NCBI GenBank assembly: GCA_934090775.1
Contig: CAKOKF010000004.1
Span: forward strand, 1-27,138
Source: an uncultured Bacilli bacterium
GTDB lineage: Bacteria; Bacillota_I; Bacilli_A; RF39; UBA660
Reading direction: 5' to 3'
Length of the DNA stretch: 27,138 nucleotides
The notes beneath the pieces were generated by a model. The model saw only the letters and a program-made list of their open reading frames with translations, had not been told where the DNA came from and did no database searches. A program made the position numbers and the translations under genes. This document shows, one piece after another, positions 7,561-16,422 of this stretch (positions are counted from its first letter, which is position 1; each line of letters begins with the position of its first letter).

Positions 7561-10119
7561 ATGGAAAAAGTATGTTTAGTTGATGGTAATAATTTAATGT
7601 TTAGAGCTTATTATGCCACCGCTTATAGTGGTAATATGATGAAAAACTCTAAAGGCTTTCCAACCAATGCCTTGTATGGCTTTGTTAATATGATGCAAAA
7701 AATAATTGATGAAGAAAAGCCAAAATATATTATGGTAGCCTTTGATATCGGGAAAAACTTTCGTAAAGAAAAATATGAAACCTATAAAGCTGGAAGAATA
7801 GAAACGCCGGAAGAATTAAAGAGTCAAATGCCCGTTGCAAGAAAAATTTTAGACGCGATGGGGATAAAATATTACGAATTAGAGCCCTTTGAAGCCGATG
7901 ATATTATTGGTACTTTTGCTGATGCTTGTAACAATAATAAAGATTATGATGCTACCGTCATTTCTTCCGACAAAGATTTGTTACAGTTAATTACCGATGA
8001 AGTCGAAGTAAAACTTTTAAAAACTAAAGATTATATTAGATATAATCCGACTAACTTTAAAGAAGACTGGGGATTTACACCTATACACATGATCGATTAT
8101 AAAGCTCTAGCCGGTGATTCATCCGATAACATTCCAGGTGTTAAAGGCATTGGCGATAAGACCGCTATTAATCTATTAAAGACATATCAAGATCTAGATG
8201 ATATTTATGCCCATATTGATGAAATTAAAGGGGCTGTTAAAACTAAATTAATTAACGATAAAGAAGCCGCTTATACTTCTAAAGAAATGGCCACCATTTA
8301 TAAAAAAGTACCAATTGATATTAACTTTGATAATATTAAATATAACGGTCCTAAATTAGAAGACTTAGCCAATATTTTTAGTGAACTAGAATTCTTTTCT
8401 TTACTAAAAAATACGAAAGTCGAAAAACCAGTTAAAGAAATAAAATTTACGACTATTTTAGATCCTAAAGAAATTGAAGATACCGATACTTATGCTTATT
8501 ACATTGAATGTGATAAAGAAAATTATCACGAAGCCAACATTATTGGGATGAGCATTGCTACTAAAAAAAATAATTACTATGTTCCTAAATTACTAGTAAG
8601 AGATACTTTAGAATATTTAAAAGATAAAATTAAATATACCTATGATTTAAAGAAAAATATATATCTTTTAAAAGATGAAAATATTTTAAATAATACTATC
8701 TTTGATACTATGATTGCTTCATACTTACTAGAAGAAAATACTAAAGAAGATATTGCTTATTTAATGATACCTAAAGATTATAAAGTAGAATTTTATGAAA
8801 CAGCTCTAAAAAATGGTTTTACTTCCAAAGATACCATAACTAAAGCCCGATTCATCTTTGATACCAGAAATGATTATCTAAAAAGAATAAAATTAGAAAA
8901 CATGGAAAATTTATTCACTAATATTGAAATGCCTTTAATTAAAGTTTTAGCTAATATGGAACTTAATGGTATTAAATGTGATAAAGAAGTTCTAAATAGC
9001 ATGTCCTTAGAAGTAGCTAAAAAAATTAAAGACTTAGAAGCAAGAATTTACTTTGAATGTGGTGAAGAATTTAATATAGCTTCCCCTAAACAATTAGGAG
9101 TTATTCTTTTTGAAAAATTAAACTTACCTTATGCTAAAAAAAATAAATCCGGCGGCTATAAAACCGATGTTGATACTTTAAAGAAATTAGTTAATTATAG
9201 TCCCGTTATTAATGACATTCTAGAATTTAGAAACTTAAATAAACTTTATACCACTTATTTAGAAGGACTTATACCTTATATAAGAGAAGATGGTAAGATT
9301 CATACTATTTATAAGCAAAATTTAACTAGAACCGGTCGTCTTTCTTCTGTTGAACCTAATATGCAAAATATACCGGCTAAAGATAGTGAAGGTAGAAAAA
9401 TTAAAAAGGCTTTCTATCCGGAATATGATTACTTATTAAGTTGCGACTATTCGCAAATCGAATTAAGATTACTAGCCCACATCAGTAAATCCCAAGAACT
9501 AATTAATGCTTATCTAAATGATGAAGATATTCATACTAAAGTAGCAGCTGATATTCATGGTATCAAACAAAGTGAAGTAACACCGTTAATGCGTAAAACG
9601 GCGAAGGCTGTCATCTTTGGTATCGTTTATGGAATTAGTGGCTTTGGTCTTGGAGAAAACTTAGAAATTCCCGCTAAAGAAGCTAAGAAATTTATTGAAA
9701 AATATTATGAGCTATATCCTGGCGTTAAAAGATATATGGACGAAATCGTTAAAGAAGCTTATGAACGTGGCGAGGTTAGAACTTTATTTAATCGTAAACG
9801 TACCATTGATGAACTAAATAATAAAAATTATATGATAAGACAACAAGGAGAACGAATTGCTCTTAATACCCCAATTCAAGGAACTTGTGCAGATATTATG
9901 AAAAAGGCCATGGTTGAAATTTATGAAGCTTTTAAAGAAAATAATATTCAAAGTAAAATGCTATTACAAGTTCACGATGAATTAATCTTTGATGTCAAAG
10001 AAAATGAAAAAGACCAGGTAATTAGTATTGTCAAAGATAAAATGGAAAATGCCATTAAACTTGATGTTCCAATTAAAGTAAGTAGTGATTTAGGAACTAA
10101 TTGGTATGATACTAAATAA
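7561..10119 (+). CDS. polA: DNA polymerase I
   Basis: This 852-aa protein fills gaps and removes RNA primers during replication and repair. Domains in order: 5'-3' exonuclease/flap nuclease (about 1-290; DGNNLMFRAYYA, EADDIIGT, SSDKDLLQL, GDSSDNIPG), a 3'-5' exonuclease-like fold (about 295-460) without recognisable proofreading acidic residues, as in other Firmicutes, and the polymerase (about 470-852). Polymerase motif A is DYSQIELR (629-636), motif B RKTAKAVIFGIVYG (678-691) and motif C VHDE (804-807). Length is close to the Bacillus enzyme (about 880). GGAAGG precedes the start. mutM follows, as in Bacillus. Confidence 0.96.
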   Translation: MEKVCLVDGNNLMFRAYYATAYSGNMMKNSKGFPTNALYGFVNMMQKIIDEEKPKYIMVAFDIGKNFRKEKYETYKAGRIETPEELKSQMPVARKILDAMGIKYYELEPFEADDIIGTFADACNNNKDYDATVISSDKDLLQLITDEVEVKLLKTKDYIRYNPTNFKEDWGFTPIHMIDYKALAGDSSDNIPGVKGIGDKTAINLLKTYQDLDDIYAHIDEIKGAVKTKLINDKEAAYTSKEMATIYKKVPIDINFDNIKYNGPKLEDLANIFSELEFFSLLKNTKVEKPVKEIKFTTILDPKEIEDTDTYAYYIECDKENYHEANIIGMSIATKKNNYYVPKLLVRDTLEYLKDKIKYTYDLKKNIYLLKDENILNNTIFDTMIASYLLEENTKEDIAYLMIPKDYKVEFYETALKNGFTSKDTITKARFIFDTRNDYLKRIKLENMENLFTNIEMPLIKVLANMELNGIKCDKEVLNSMSLEVAKKIKDLEARIYFECGEEFNIASPKQLGVILFEKLNLPYAKKNKSGGYKTDVDTLKKLVNYSPVINDILEFRNLNKLYTTYLEGLIPYIREDGKIHTIYKQNLTRTGRLSSVEPNMQNIPAKDSEGRKIKKAFYPEYDYLLSCDYSQIELRLLAHISKSQELINAYLNDEDIHTKVAADIHGIKQSEVTPLMRKTAKAVIFGIVYGISGFGLGENLEIPAKEAKKFIEKYYELYPGVKRYMDEIVKEAYERGEVRTLFNRKRTIDELNNKNYMIRQQGERIALNTPIQGTCADIMKKAMVEIYEAFKENNIQSKMLLQVHDELIFDVKENEKDQVISIVKDKMENAIKLDVPIKVSSDLGTNWYDTK

Positions 10120-10164
10120 AAATAATTAATTATAATAAAATTTAATGAGATAATATAAAAATTA

Positions 10165-10193
10165 TTTACAATAACAAAAGAAAATAATACAAT
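10165..10193 (+). promoter_or_regulatory. Promoter in front of mutM
   Basis: TTTACA (10165-10170), a 17-bp spacer and TACAAT (10188-10193). It would start mutM independently of polA. The leader has only a weak GAAGAAG-type ribosome site. Confidence 0.6.
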
Positions 10194-10217
10194 AAAACCT
10201 AAGAAAGAAGAAGTAGT

Positions 10218-11036
10218 ATGCCAGAAATAGCCGAAGTAGAAACAGTAAGAAATGTTTTAAAGAAAAGTATTTTACATAAAAAAATTATCGGAGTAGATAT
10301 TTATTATGATAAGATGATTGAAAATGATATTAATGAATTTAAAAATTGCTTTATTAATAATGAATTTATTGATATCAAAAGAGTAGGTAAATGGTTAATA
10401 TTTGAACTTAATAACTATTATTTACTAAGTCATTTACGAATGGAAGGAAAGTATTTTATTAAAAATACCTCCGAAGAAAAAGCTAAACATGAACATGTAA
10501 TTATTCATTTTGAAGATAATACTGATCTTAGATATCACGATACGAGAAAATTTGGAAGAATGAAGATAATTCCTAAAGAAGTCTTATATGAAACCGAAGA
10601 AATAAAAAAACAAGGCAAAGAACCAGGAAGTAGTGAGTTAACAAGATACTATCTAGTTGAAAAATTTAAGAGCAAAAAAGAACCAATTAAAACCGCTTTA
10701 CTTGATCAAACCATTATTAGTGGCCTTGGTAATATTTATGCTGATGAAGTTTTATTTGCCAGTGGCATTTATCCAGAAAGAAGTGCCAATACCATTACTT
10801 TAGACGAAGCTGAAAAAATAGTTAAATCTAGTGAAAGAATTATTAAAAAAGCAATGGAGTTAGGTGGTACCACCATTCGAAGCTACACCTCAAGTTTAGG
10901 CGTAACCGGTCATTATCAAGATTATTTATGCGTTCATAAAAGAGAAAATTGTCCATGCAATATCTGTGGCAGTAAAATAATTCGCATCAAAGTAGGAGGG
11001 AGAAGCACTTACTATTGTCCTAAGTGCCAAAAATAA
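10218..11036 (+). CDS. mutM: Formamidopyrimidine-DNA glycosylase (Fpg)
   Basis: This base-excision repair enzyme removes 8-oxoguanine and formamidopyrimidines and cleaves the strand by beta,delta-elimination. The N-terminus MPEIAEVETV carries the catalytic P2 and E3 that become exposed after Met removal. The helix-two-turn-helix is near LDQTIISGLGNIYADEVL. The C-terminal zinc finger is Cx2C-x16-Cx2C (CNIC ... CPKC) with KVGGRST between. Length (272 aa) is normal. The usual MPELPEVET is slightly altered (IA for LP). The next gene starts 2 bp after the stop. Confidence 0.95.
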   Translation: MPEIAEVETVRNVLKKSILHKKIIGVDIYYDKMIENDINEFKNCFINNEFIDIKRVGKWLIFELNNYYLLSHLRMEGKYFIKNTSEEKAKHEHVIIHFEDNTDLRYHDTRKFGRMKIIPKEVLYETEEIKKQGKEPGSSELTRYYLVEKFKSKKEPIKTALLDQTIISGLGNIYADEVLFASGIYPERSANTITLDEAEKIVKSSERIIKKAMELGGTTIRSYTSSLGVTGHYQDYLCVHKRENCPCNICGSKIIRIKVGGRSTYYCPKCQK

Positions 11037-11038
11037 AT

Positions 11039-11947
11039 ATGGAAATAGAAGAAGAAAAAAGAACTATACATAAAGTTGATTTTATAGAAATGAAAAACTT
11101 TAATAGTTATCTACTTGATAGTGATCTTTATCAGGTATTTGATTTTGGACTTAATTATGGCAATAAAAATATTAAAATATTTAGAATAATCGAAAAAGAT
11201 ACTAGATATACTGTAGGAGCTGTAGAATTTTTATTAACACCGATGGGACTTGATATAAAAATTGGCTTAAACAGTACTTATCGCAATAATGGCAATGGTA
11301 CTAAATTGTTAAAAATGATTATAGCTTCTTTTGGGGAGTCTTTAAATAACACACAATATTTTATTGCTCATATTGCTCCTGATAATTTAGCATCACGTAA
11401 ATTATTTTCAAAGTGTGGCTTTCTAAACGGTTTTGATGATATTGAAAATGAGCTATCTGAAGGATACTTAACATATAGAAGAAAAAATCCAAACTATGGT
11501 AAAAAAAATAAAGGAAAAGACGAAGTTATATTTTATCAGGGAGAAGACGAAAATTCTTACTACAAACTTGAAATATTTAAAAGCGATGAGACTGGAAAAC
11601 TTTTAGAAAAACCTACAGTAGCTAAGGTAGCTTTTAGAAGCATTTATGATGGTATGGAAATATTAACTGATTATCAAGATAATGCCTTTGATTTAGTTAA
11701 GACTATTTGGTATATAGAAAGTCGATTTGAAGTAGTATTTCCCGATAGCATGTATTTTACCTATGCTTTACGTATAAGTAAAAATGCTAATAAAAAAAAT
11801 TATATTGAGCTTTTTAATAAGTATTATTTTATGTTGGATGAATATAGTAGTACCGATGATTGTTTAATTTTTAAAAGATTGAATAAGCATTATATAGAAG
11901 ATTTAAATAAAATTTTAAAAAGAGCAAAAACCGAAGGAGAAAATTAA
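11039..11947 (+). CDS. GNAT-type acetyltransferase domain with an unknown C-terminal half
   Basis: In this 302-aa protein the first half has GNAT features: IGLNSTYRNNGNGTKLL (about 75-91) as the acetyl-CoA pyrophosphate loop, and APDNLASRKLFSKCGF (about 113-128) as motif B. Residues about 150-302 match nothing I recognise; they are mixed alpha/beta in character, with many aromatic and acidic residues. I chose ATG 11039, coupled to the mutM stop, over an in-frame GTG at 11024 that lies inside mutM; neither has a clear ribosome site. In Bacillus, coaE follows mutM, so this gene replaces the expected neighbour. Substrate unknown. Confidence 0.6.
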   Translation: MEIEEEKRTIHKVDFIEMKNFNSYLLDSDLYQVFDFGLNYGNKNIKIFRIIEKDTRYTVGAVEFLLTPMGLDIKIGLNSTYRNNGNGTKLLKMIIASFGESLNNTQYFIAHIAPDNLASRKLFSKCGFLNGFDDIENELSEGYLTYRRKNPNYGKKNKGKDEVIFYQGEDENSYYKLEIFKSDETGKLLEKPTVAKVAFRSIYDGMEILTDYQDNAFDLVKTIWYIESRFEVVFPDSMYFTYALRISKNANKKNYIELFNKYYFMLDEYSSTDDCLIFKRLNKHYIEDLNKILKRAKTEGEN

Positions 11948-11949
11948 TT

Positions 11950-13284
11950 ATGATTAAATTAAAAAACAGTAAAATTTTTGTTTTAGGAATGGCTAGAAGT
12001 GGCTACGAAGTTAGTAAATATTTAAGTCAGTATAATAATGAAATAATTGTTACTGATGCTAAAGAACAAGAAAGTGATAAAGTAAAAGAATTAGAAAATT
12101 TAGGAGTTAAAGTTACAATCACGGATAAACCAGAAGAACTATTAGATAACACTTACGATGTAGTTATTAAAAACCCTGGTATTAAGTACACTAATCCATT
12201 AATAGTAAAAGCAAATAACTTAAATATTCCTGTTATCAACGAAGTAGAAGCCGCCTCTTACTTCTTTCCAAAAGGCTTACAGGTAATTGGCGTAACTGGT
12301 TCAAATGGTAAAACAACGACTACAAATTTAATTAACGAAATGTTAAAAGCCGCTGGTAAAAAAGTCATTATGGCGGGTAATATGGGTATACCTGTATGTA
12401 GTATTTTAAACGATTTAACAAGCGATACCATTCTTTTATTAGAAATTTCTATTCAACAATTATGTAATATGGAACACTTTAAGACCGATGTTAGCATTCT
12501 AACTAATCTTACTCCCACTCATATTGACTTTTTAGATACTTATGAAAATTATAAGAATACGAAAAAGAGAATATTTAGTAACCATACTAGTGATGATTTA
12601 GCCATTTTAAATTTAAATAACGAAGATGAGATGGAATTAACTAAAGATATAAAATCCCATAAAATATATTTTAGTAGTACAAAATCAACTGATATTTGTA
12701 TAACTGATGATTATATAACTTATTTTGGAGAAAAAATAATTAAACTAGATAATATTAAATTACAAGGAACGCATAATTATGAAAATATTTGCTGTGCTGT
12801 CGCAGCTTGCAAACATTATGACGTCGATAATGCTTCTATCATTAAAGTATTAGAATCCTTTGGAGGCGTTGAACATCGTCTAGAGTATGTAAGAACCTTA
12901 AATAACGTTGAATATTATAACGATTCTAAAGCTACTAATACTGTTTCTACTACCATTGCCTTAAAGGCTTTTAATAAGCCAACAATCTTAATTATGGGGG
13001 GCTTAGATAGGGGACATTCTTTTGAACCGTTAAATGATTATATGAAGAATGTTAAATTAGTAATTTGTTATGGTGCTACTAAAATGCGTATAGAAAAGTG
13101 GGCTAACGATTTACAAATTCCTGTCCAAGTCCTAGATAATCTTCATGATGCTACTATTTATGCCAGTAAAAATGCTAAACCAGGTGATGTTGTTTTACTT
13201 TCTCCAGCTTGTGCTTCCTGGGATCAATATAAGTGCTTTGAAGATCGCGGTACCGAGTATAAAACCATAGTTAATGGATTGTAA
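11950..13284 (+). CDS. murD: UDP-N-acetylmuramoyl-L-alanine-D-glutamate ligase
   Basis: This cytoplasmic peptidoglycan-precursor enzyme adds D-glutamate to UDP-MurNAc-L-Ala using ATP. The N-terminal Rossmann-like domain starts KIFVLGMARSGYEVSKYL, the ATP loop is GVTGSNGKTTTT (114-125), the central segment has TNLTPTHIDFLDTY, and the C-terminal domain has NDSKATNTVST, GGLDRG and LSPACASWDQY. The last three are highly specific for MurD. Length (444 aa) is typical. It starts 2 bp after the GNAT gene (TTAATTATG) and overlaps the next gene by 11 bp, so the genes are co-transcribed. Confidence 0.95.
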   Translation: MIKLKNSKIFVLGMARSGYEVSKYLSQYNNEIIVTDAKEQESDKVKELENLGVKVTITDKPEELLDNTYDVVIKNPGIKYTNPLIVKANNLNIPVINEVEAASYFFPKGLQVIGVTGSNGKTTTTNLINEMLKAAGKKVIMAGNMGIPVCSILNDLTSDTILLLEISIQQLCNMEHFKTDVSILTNLTPTHIDFLDTYENYKNTKKRIFSNHTSDDLAILNLNNEDEMELTKDIKSHKIYFSSTKSTDICITDDYITYFGEKIIKLDNIKLQGTHNYENICCAVAACKHYDVDNASIIKVLESFGGVEHRLEYVRTLNNVEYYNDSKATNTVSTTIALKAFNKPTILIMGGLDRGHSFEPLNDYMKNVKLVICYGATKMRIEKWANDLQIPVQVLDNLHDATIYASKNAKPGDVVLLSPACASWDQYKCFEDRGTEYKTIVNGL

Positions 13285-13921
13285 AATGCAAGTCCTTCTT
13301 GATGAAAAATTGGTTGATGTAATAATTGAACATAAACCCAATAAAAACCTTTATATTCGAGTTACGGATAATTTAGAACTATTAGTAACTTGTAATAAAA
13401 AGGTATCCGAAAAAGAAATATTAAATATTATTAATAAAAACAGTAAATCTTTAATTAAGATGTATAATCGTAAAATAAAAGAACTAGATAATAATAGTAT
13501 CTTTTATTACTTAGGTAAACCTTATACAATAATATATAATAAAGAGATAAAAAAATATTATATAGAAGAAGATTGTATAATAGTAAAAGATGAAAAAATG
13601 TTAAATAAGTTTTATGCTAATGAATGTATAAGAGTGTTTACAAAAGAATTAGAAAAATATAATCCATATTTTAATTATTTACCTAAATATACATTAAAAG
13701 TAAGAAAAATGAAAACTCGTTGGGGTGTTTGTAATAGAGGAAATAACACTGTTACTTTAAATAGTGAACTTTTAAAAAAAGATATTAGACTAATTGATTA
13801 TGTAGTTGTTCATGAACTTAGTCACTTTAAAGAAGCTAATCATAGTGATAAGTTTTGGTATGAAGTATCTTTAAGATACCCTAATTATAAAGAAGCAAGA
13901 AAAGAGTTAAATGAAGTTTAA
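13274..13921 (+). CDS. YgjP/M48-type metallohydrolase
   Basis: This 215-aa protein is of the YgjP (DUF45) family. It has MKTRWGVC (146-153) and the zinc signature VVHELSHFKEANHSDKFW, with HELSH at 180-184 and H190 as likely third ligand. Family members resemble M48 peptidases; some have been described as UTP pyrophosphatases, so the reaction here is open. The start may be ATG 13274 (overlapping murD) or ATG 13286, just after the murD stop. Neither has a strong ribosome site, and coupling to murD is likely. It is the last gene before a strong terminator. Confidence 0.82.
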   Translation: MDCKMQVLLDEKLVDVIIEHKPNKNLYIRVTDNLELLVTCNKKVSEKEILNIINKNSKSLIKMYNRKIKELDNNSIFYYLGKPYTIIYNKEIKKYYIEEDCIIVKDEKMLNKFYANECIRVFTKELEKYNPYFNYLPKYTLKVRKMKTRWGVCNRGNNTVTLNSELLKKDIRLIDYVVVHELSHFKEANHSDKFWYEVSLRYPNYKEARKELNEV

Positions 13922-13950
13922 GATGTTGTCGAGACATCTTTTTTCTTTTT
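13921..13950 (+). terminator. Intrinsic terminator after the murD-ygjP operon
   Basis: AGATGT and ACATCT pair around a short loop, followed by TTTTTT and a further T-rich stretch. The first base of the stem is the last base of the stop codon. Confidence 0.85.
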
Positions 13951-13969
13951 AAAATAATTTATTATTTTT

Positions 13970-15049
13970 TTAACTTTTACTAATATTTAAAATTATTCCA
14001 ATTGATGCAAAAGAAACTAAAAGACTAGAGCCACCATAACTAAAGAAGGGAAGGGTAACACCCGTAACAGGAATTAAACCAACAACTACGCATAAGTTTA
14101 ATAAAGCTTGAATTAAGATGCCAAAAGATAAGCCAAAACTCAAATATTTAGCAAATAAATTCTTAGCTTGCATACTAATACGAATTGAAAAATAGAAAAG
14201 TAAAAGAAAGATACTTGTTACGACTAAAACACCAAGAAAGCCAAATTCTTCTGAAATGATTGAAAAAATAAAGTCGGTTTGTGGCTCCGGTAAGTAAAAG
14301 TGCTTTTGGATAGAAGAACCAAATCCAAGACCCAAAAGACCACCGGGACCGATAGCGTACAAACTTTGAATAATTTGGAATCCACTACCTAGTGGATCAA
14401 CCCAAGGATTAACAAAGGATATAATACGAGCCAAACGATAAGGTGCAACAATTATTAAACCAATAATACCAAATAAACCTAAAATGCCACATTTAACAAA
14501 GAAAGATACTTTAGCACCCGATACAAAGATTATCATAATCAATGTTAATACAATAACCATCCCTTGACCAAAGTCTGGTTCTAACATAATAAGACCAAAA
14601 AAGAGAAATATAATACCCAAAATAGGGAAAATACCTTTAACAATATCCTTAACCGATTTATCGTTATTAGCAAGATATTTAGATACAAAGATAATTAAGC
14701 CAATCTTTGCAAATTCTGAGGGTTGAATACCAAAAGAACCAATTCCAAACCAACTTCGAGCGCCATTTCTTACCTTTCCAATACCAGGAATTAAAACTAA
14801 AACCAAAAGAATAAAACAAGTAAGTAAGATCTTATTAGCATATTTATAATACTTTTTATAATCAAATTTAGAAAGAATAATCATAATTAATACCCCGATT
14901 ATAAAAAATAAAGCTTGGTGTTTAACGTACTTTAAAGGATCATTAAACTTATATTCTGCCCAAACATTACTAGCTGAGTAGATCATAATAATACCTAAAA
15001 TCCCGGCTATAATACTTAAGAAAAATAATTTATAATCTATTTTTTTCAA
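13970..15049 (-). CDS. ftsW: FtsW/RodA/SpoVE-family peptidoglycan polymerase
   Basis: This 359-aa SEDS protein with about ten membrane helices would polymerise lipid II into glycan strands with a partner class B penicillin-binding protein. Signatures seen: GARSWFGIGSFGIQPSEFAKIG, MLEPDFGQG, PEPQTDFIFSIISEEFGFLG and the C-terminal PFFSYGGSSLL. The start is a TTG at 15049-15047, supported by AGGTGG (15061-15056) six bases before it; no nearby ATG fits as well. FtsW is preferred over RodA by overall motif feel only, and a second paralog ends at the right edge of the window. It converges on the murD-ygjP operon. Confidence 0.85.
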   Translation of the reverse strand: MKKIDYKLFFLSIIAGILGIIMIYSASNVWAEYKFNDPLKYVKHQALFFIIGVLIMIILSKFDYKKYYKYANKILLTCFILLVLVLIPGIGKVRNGARSWFGIGSFGIQPSEFAKIGLIIFVSKYLANNDKSVKDIVKGIFPILGIIFLFFGLIMLEPDFGQGMVIVLTLIMIIFVSGAKVSFFVKCGILGLFGIIGLIIVAPYRLARIISFVNPWVDPLGSGFQIIQSLYAIGPGGLLGLGFGSSIQKHFYLPEPQTDFIFSIISEEFGFLGVLVVTSIFLLLFYFSIRISMQAKNLFAKYLSFGLSFGILIQALLNLCVVVGLIPVTGVTLPFFSYGGSSLLVSFASIGIILNISKS

Positions 15050-15128
15050 AAATAACCACCTATATAAATATATGTTTTATTTTAAAATATATGGGTTAAT
15101 CTTCATTTTCAAAAATATAATACAAGTA

Positions 15129-15163
15129 TAAAAAAACTTTAAGAAATTAATAACTCTTAAAGT
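15129..15163 (-). terminator. Intrinsic terminator of the 126-aa gene
   Basis: On the minus strand ACTTTAAGA (15163-15155) pairs with TCTTAAAGT (15144-15136) and is followed by at least six T (15135-15130). Confidence 0.8.
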
Positions 15164-15191
15164 CTAAAAATATTATTTATAATTTTTATTG

Positions 15192-15572
15192 TTATCTACT
15201 TTTAGAAGTTTCAATATCCAAATTTTTTTCACTACCAAATGCTTTTTTCATGGCAGTCAATATTTCTTTTTTTACTTCTTTATCAGTGATGCAATCAAGA
15301 CAAGCATTAAGTCTTGTTTTTAAAATATCATAAGCTTCCGTAATATCTTCTCCAATTGAGGCTAATACTGATAAAGTGGTTAAACTTTCTAAATTTTGAT
15401 AGGCTATTTCAATAATTTTATCTTGACTAAGACTAGCTAATTCAGTAGCAAAAGAATCATCATGAACATCATTTGTTACCTCATTAGCACTTCTTTCCGT
15501 CTTTTTTTCAATGTTTTCAATATCACCTTTTGATTCCTCTAACAATCCTTCAATATTTTCAAAATAATTCAT
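15192..15572 (-). CDS. Uncharacterised acidic, helical protein
   Basis: This 126-aa protein matches no family I recognise. It is acidic in its first half (EESKGDIENIEKK) and predicted mostly helical. It has no signal or membrane segment, and one Cys pair (CLDC) near residue 90. An AGGAG lies about seven bases before the ATG. It sits between ftsW and the Crp/Fnr regulator on the same strand but has its own terminator. The role is unknown. Confidence 0.6.
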   Translation of the reverse strand: MNYFENIEGLLEESKGDIENIEKKTERSANEVTNDVHDDSFATELASLSQDKIIEIAYQNLESLTTLSVLASIGEDITEAYDILKTRLNACLDCITDKEVKKEILTAMKKAFGSEKNLDIETSKSR

Positions 15573-15656
15573 TTATTTCTCCTAAAACAGTATAATTAAA
15601 TTCACAATTTTTTAAATTTTTGGCCAATACCATTTATGTTTACACACGTTAATTCT

Positions 15657-15705
15657 AGCATATTACTTTAGAAAATACTAGTATAATATGCTGTTTTAGT
15701 ATTTT
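15657..15705 (-). other. Two interleaved inverted repeats at the 3' end of the crp/fnr gene
   Basis: AGCATATTA (15657-15665) pairs with TAATATGCT (15684-15692), and AAAATACTA (15672-15680) pairs with TAGTATTTT (15697-15705). Both are perfect 9-bp stems whose arms alternate, so they form either a pseudoknot or one of two exclusive hairpins. On the minus strand the second stem includes the stop codon of the regulator and ends in TTTT, so it may act as its terminator. Confidence 0.55.
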
Positions 15706-16339
15706 AAAAAGAGTATAGTAGCGTAATAACTCTTCCTTTAACACTAACGAATCCTTCTTCTTTTAAGTTTTTAAGTTCTCTTGTCATTGCTGAACGATCA
15801 ATAGCTAAGTAATCAGCTAAATCTTGCCAAGTACTCTTAAGATAAATTATTTTAGAACGATTTTTTAAAGCCTCAATTCGGAAGTATTCCAGTAATTTAT
15901 TACGAATTGTTTTTTGAGTTAAAATTTCAATTCTTTCATTTTTTTGCGTGTTTTTTTCTAAAGCTATCATTAATAAATTTTTTATAAACTGGTTATAATA
16001 ACTGTATTTAATATCGTTAATACCTAAAATAACATTATAATCTAACCATAATATTTTTGTATCCTCACGAGTAATAATTTCGTAATCATTGCTAAGTAAA
16101 CTAGTTAAAGATGTACCTAGTATTTCGTCTTCATAAATAGTTTCAATAATAGTTCTTGTTCCATTATAATCAATACGAATAATATCTAAACTACCATCTA
16201 TAACTAAGCCAATACTTTCTTTATCTTGAAAAAGGTAGGCGATGTTTACACCTTTTTGATATGTAAAGTTAGATGTTTCTAAAATTTTTAATAATTTGCT
16301 TTTATTATCGGGAGTTATATCTTTAAAAAGTGAAATCAT
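15704..16339 (-). CDS. Crp/Fnr-family transcription regulator
   Basis: The 211-aa protein has a cyclic-nucleotide-binding-like beta-barrel (about 1-115), a dimer helix (about 117-140) and a C-terminal winged helix with its HTH at about 169-190 (TWQDLADYLAIDRSAMTREL). Recognition-helix residues are likely R182, S183, T186 and R187. It contains no cysteine, so it cannot hold an FNR-type iron-sulfur cluster. The canonical cAMP-binding residues are not evident, so the effector is unknown. The start at 16339 is fixed by GAGGTG four bases upstream; the longer frame (19 more residues) would run through its own promoter. It is divergent from nrdD with a shared palindrome, so it probably controls nrdD and itself. 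Confidence 0.85.
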   Translation of the reverse strand: MISLFKDITPDNKSKLLKILETSNFTYQKGVNIAYLFQDKESIGLVIDGSLDIIRIDYNGTRTIIETIYEDEILGTSLTSLLSNDYEIITREDTKILWLDYNVILGINDIKYSYYNQFIKNLLMIALEKNTQKNERIEILTQKTIRNKLLEYFRIEALKNRSKIIYLKSTWQDLADYLAIDRSAMTRELKNLKEEGFVSVKGRVITLLYSF

Positions 16340-16358
16340 TTTACACCTCTTATTTAAA

Positions 16359-16387
16359 AATATAACAAAAAGTTCAAAATGTTGCAA
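16359..16387 (-). promoter_or_regulatory. Promoter of the crp/fnr gene
   Basis: On the minus strand TTGCAA (16387-16382), a 17-bp spacer and TATATT (16364-16359) preceded by TGT (extended -10). The predicted start site is about 16352. The -35 hexamer lies wholly inside the palindrome 16380-16395. Confidence 0.6.
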
Positions 16388-16395
16388 GTGCAACA
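16380..16395 (+). promoter_or_regulatory. Palindromic operator between crp/fnr and nrdD
   Basis: TGTTGCA-AG-TGCAACA is a perfect 7-2-7 inverted repeat. Its centre (between 16387 and 16388) is 41.5 bp upstream of the predicted nrdD start site, the classical position for direct (class II) activation by Crp/Fnr proteins, and it covers the -35 box of the regulator's promoter. That the neighbouring regulator binds it is inference. Confidence 0.65.
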
Positions 16396-16413
16396 AAATA
16401 ATTTTTATGATTA

Positions 16414-16422
16414 TGTTATATT
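16414..16422 (+). promoter_or_regulatory. Extended -10 promoter of nrdD
   Basis: TGTTATATT gives TATATT (16417-16422) with an upstream TGn. The expected -35 (around 16394-16399, CAAAAT) is poor, as is common for activator-dependent promoters. Predicted start site about 16429; the leader has GAAAGGA (16434-16440) before the ATG. Confidence 0.6.

Noticed and set aside
13921..13939. TTGTCGA near 13926 as another Spo0A box
   Set aside because: It is the loop of a clear terminator and only partly matches the consensus.
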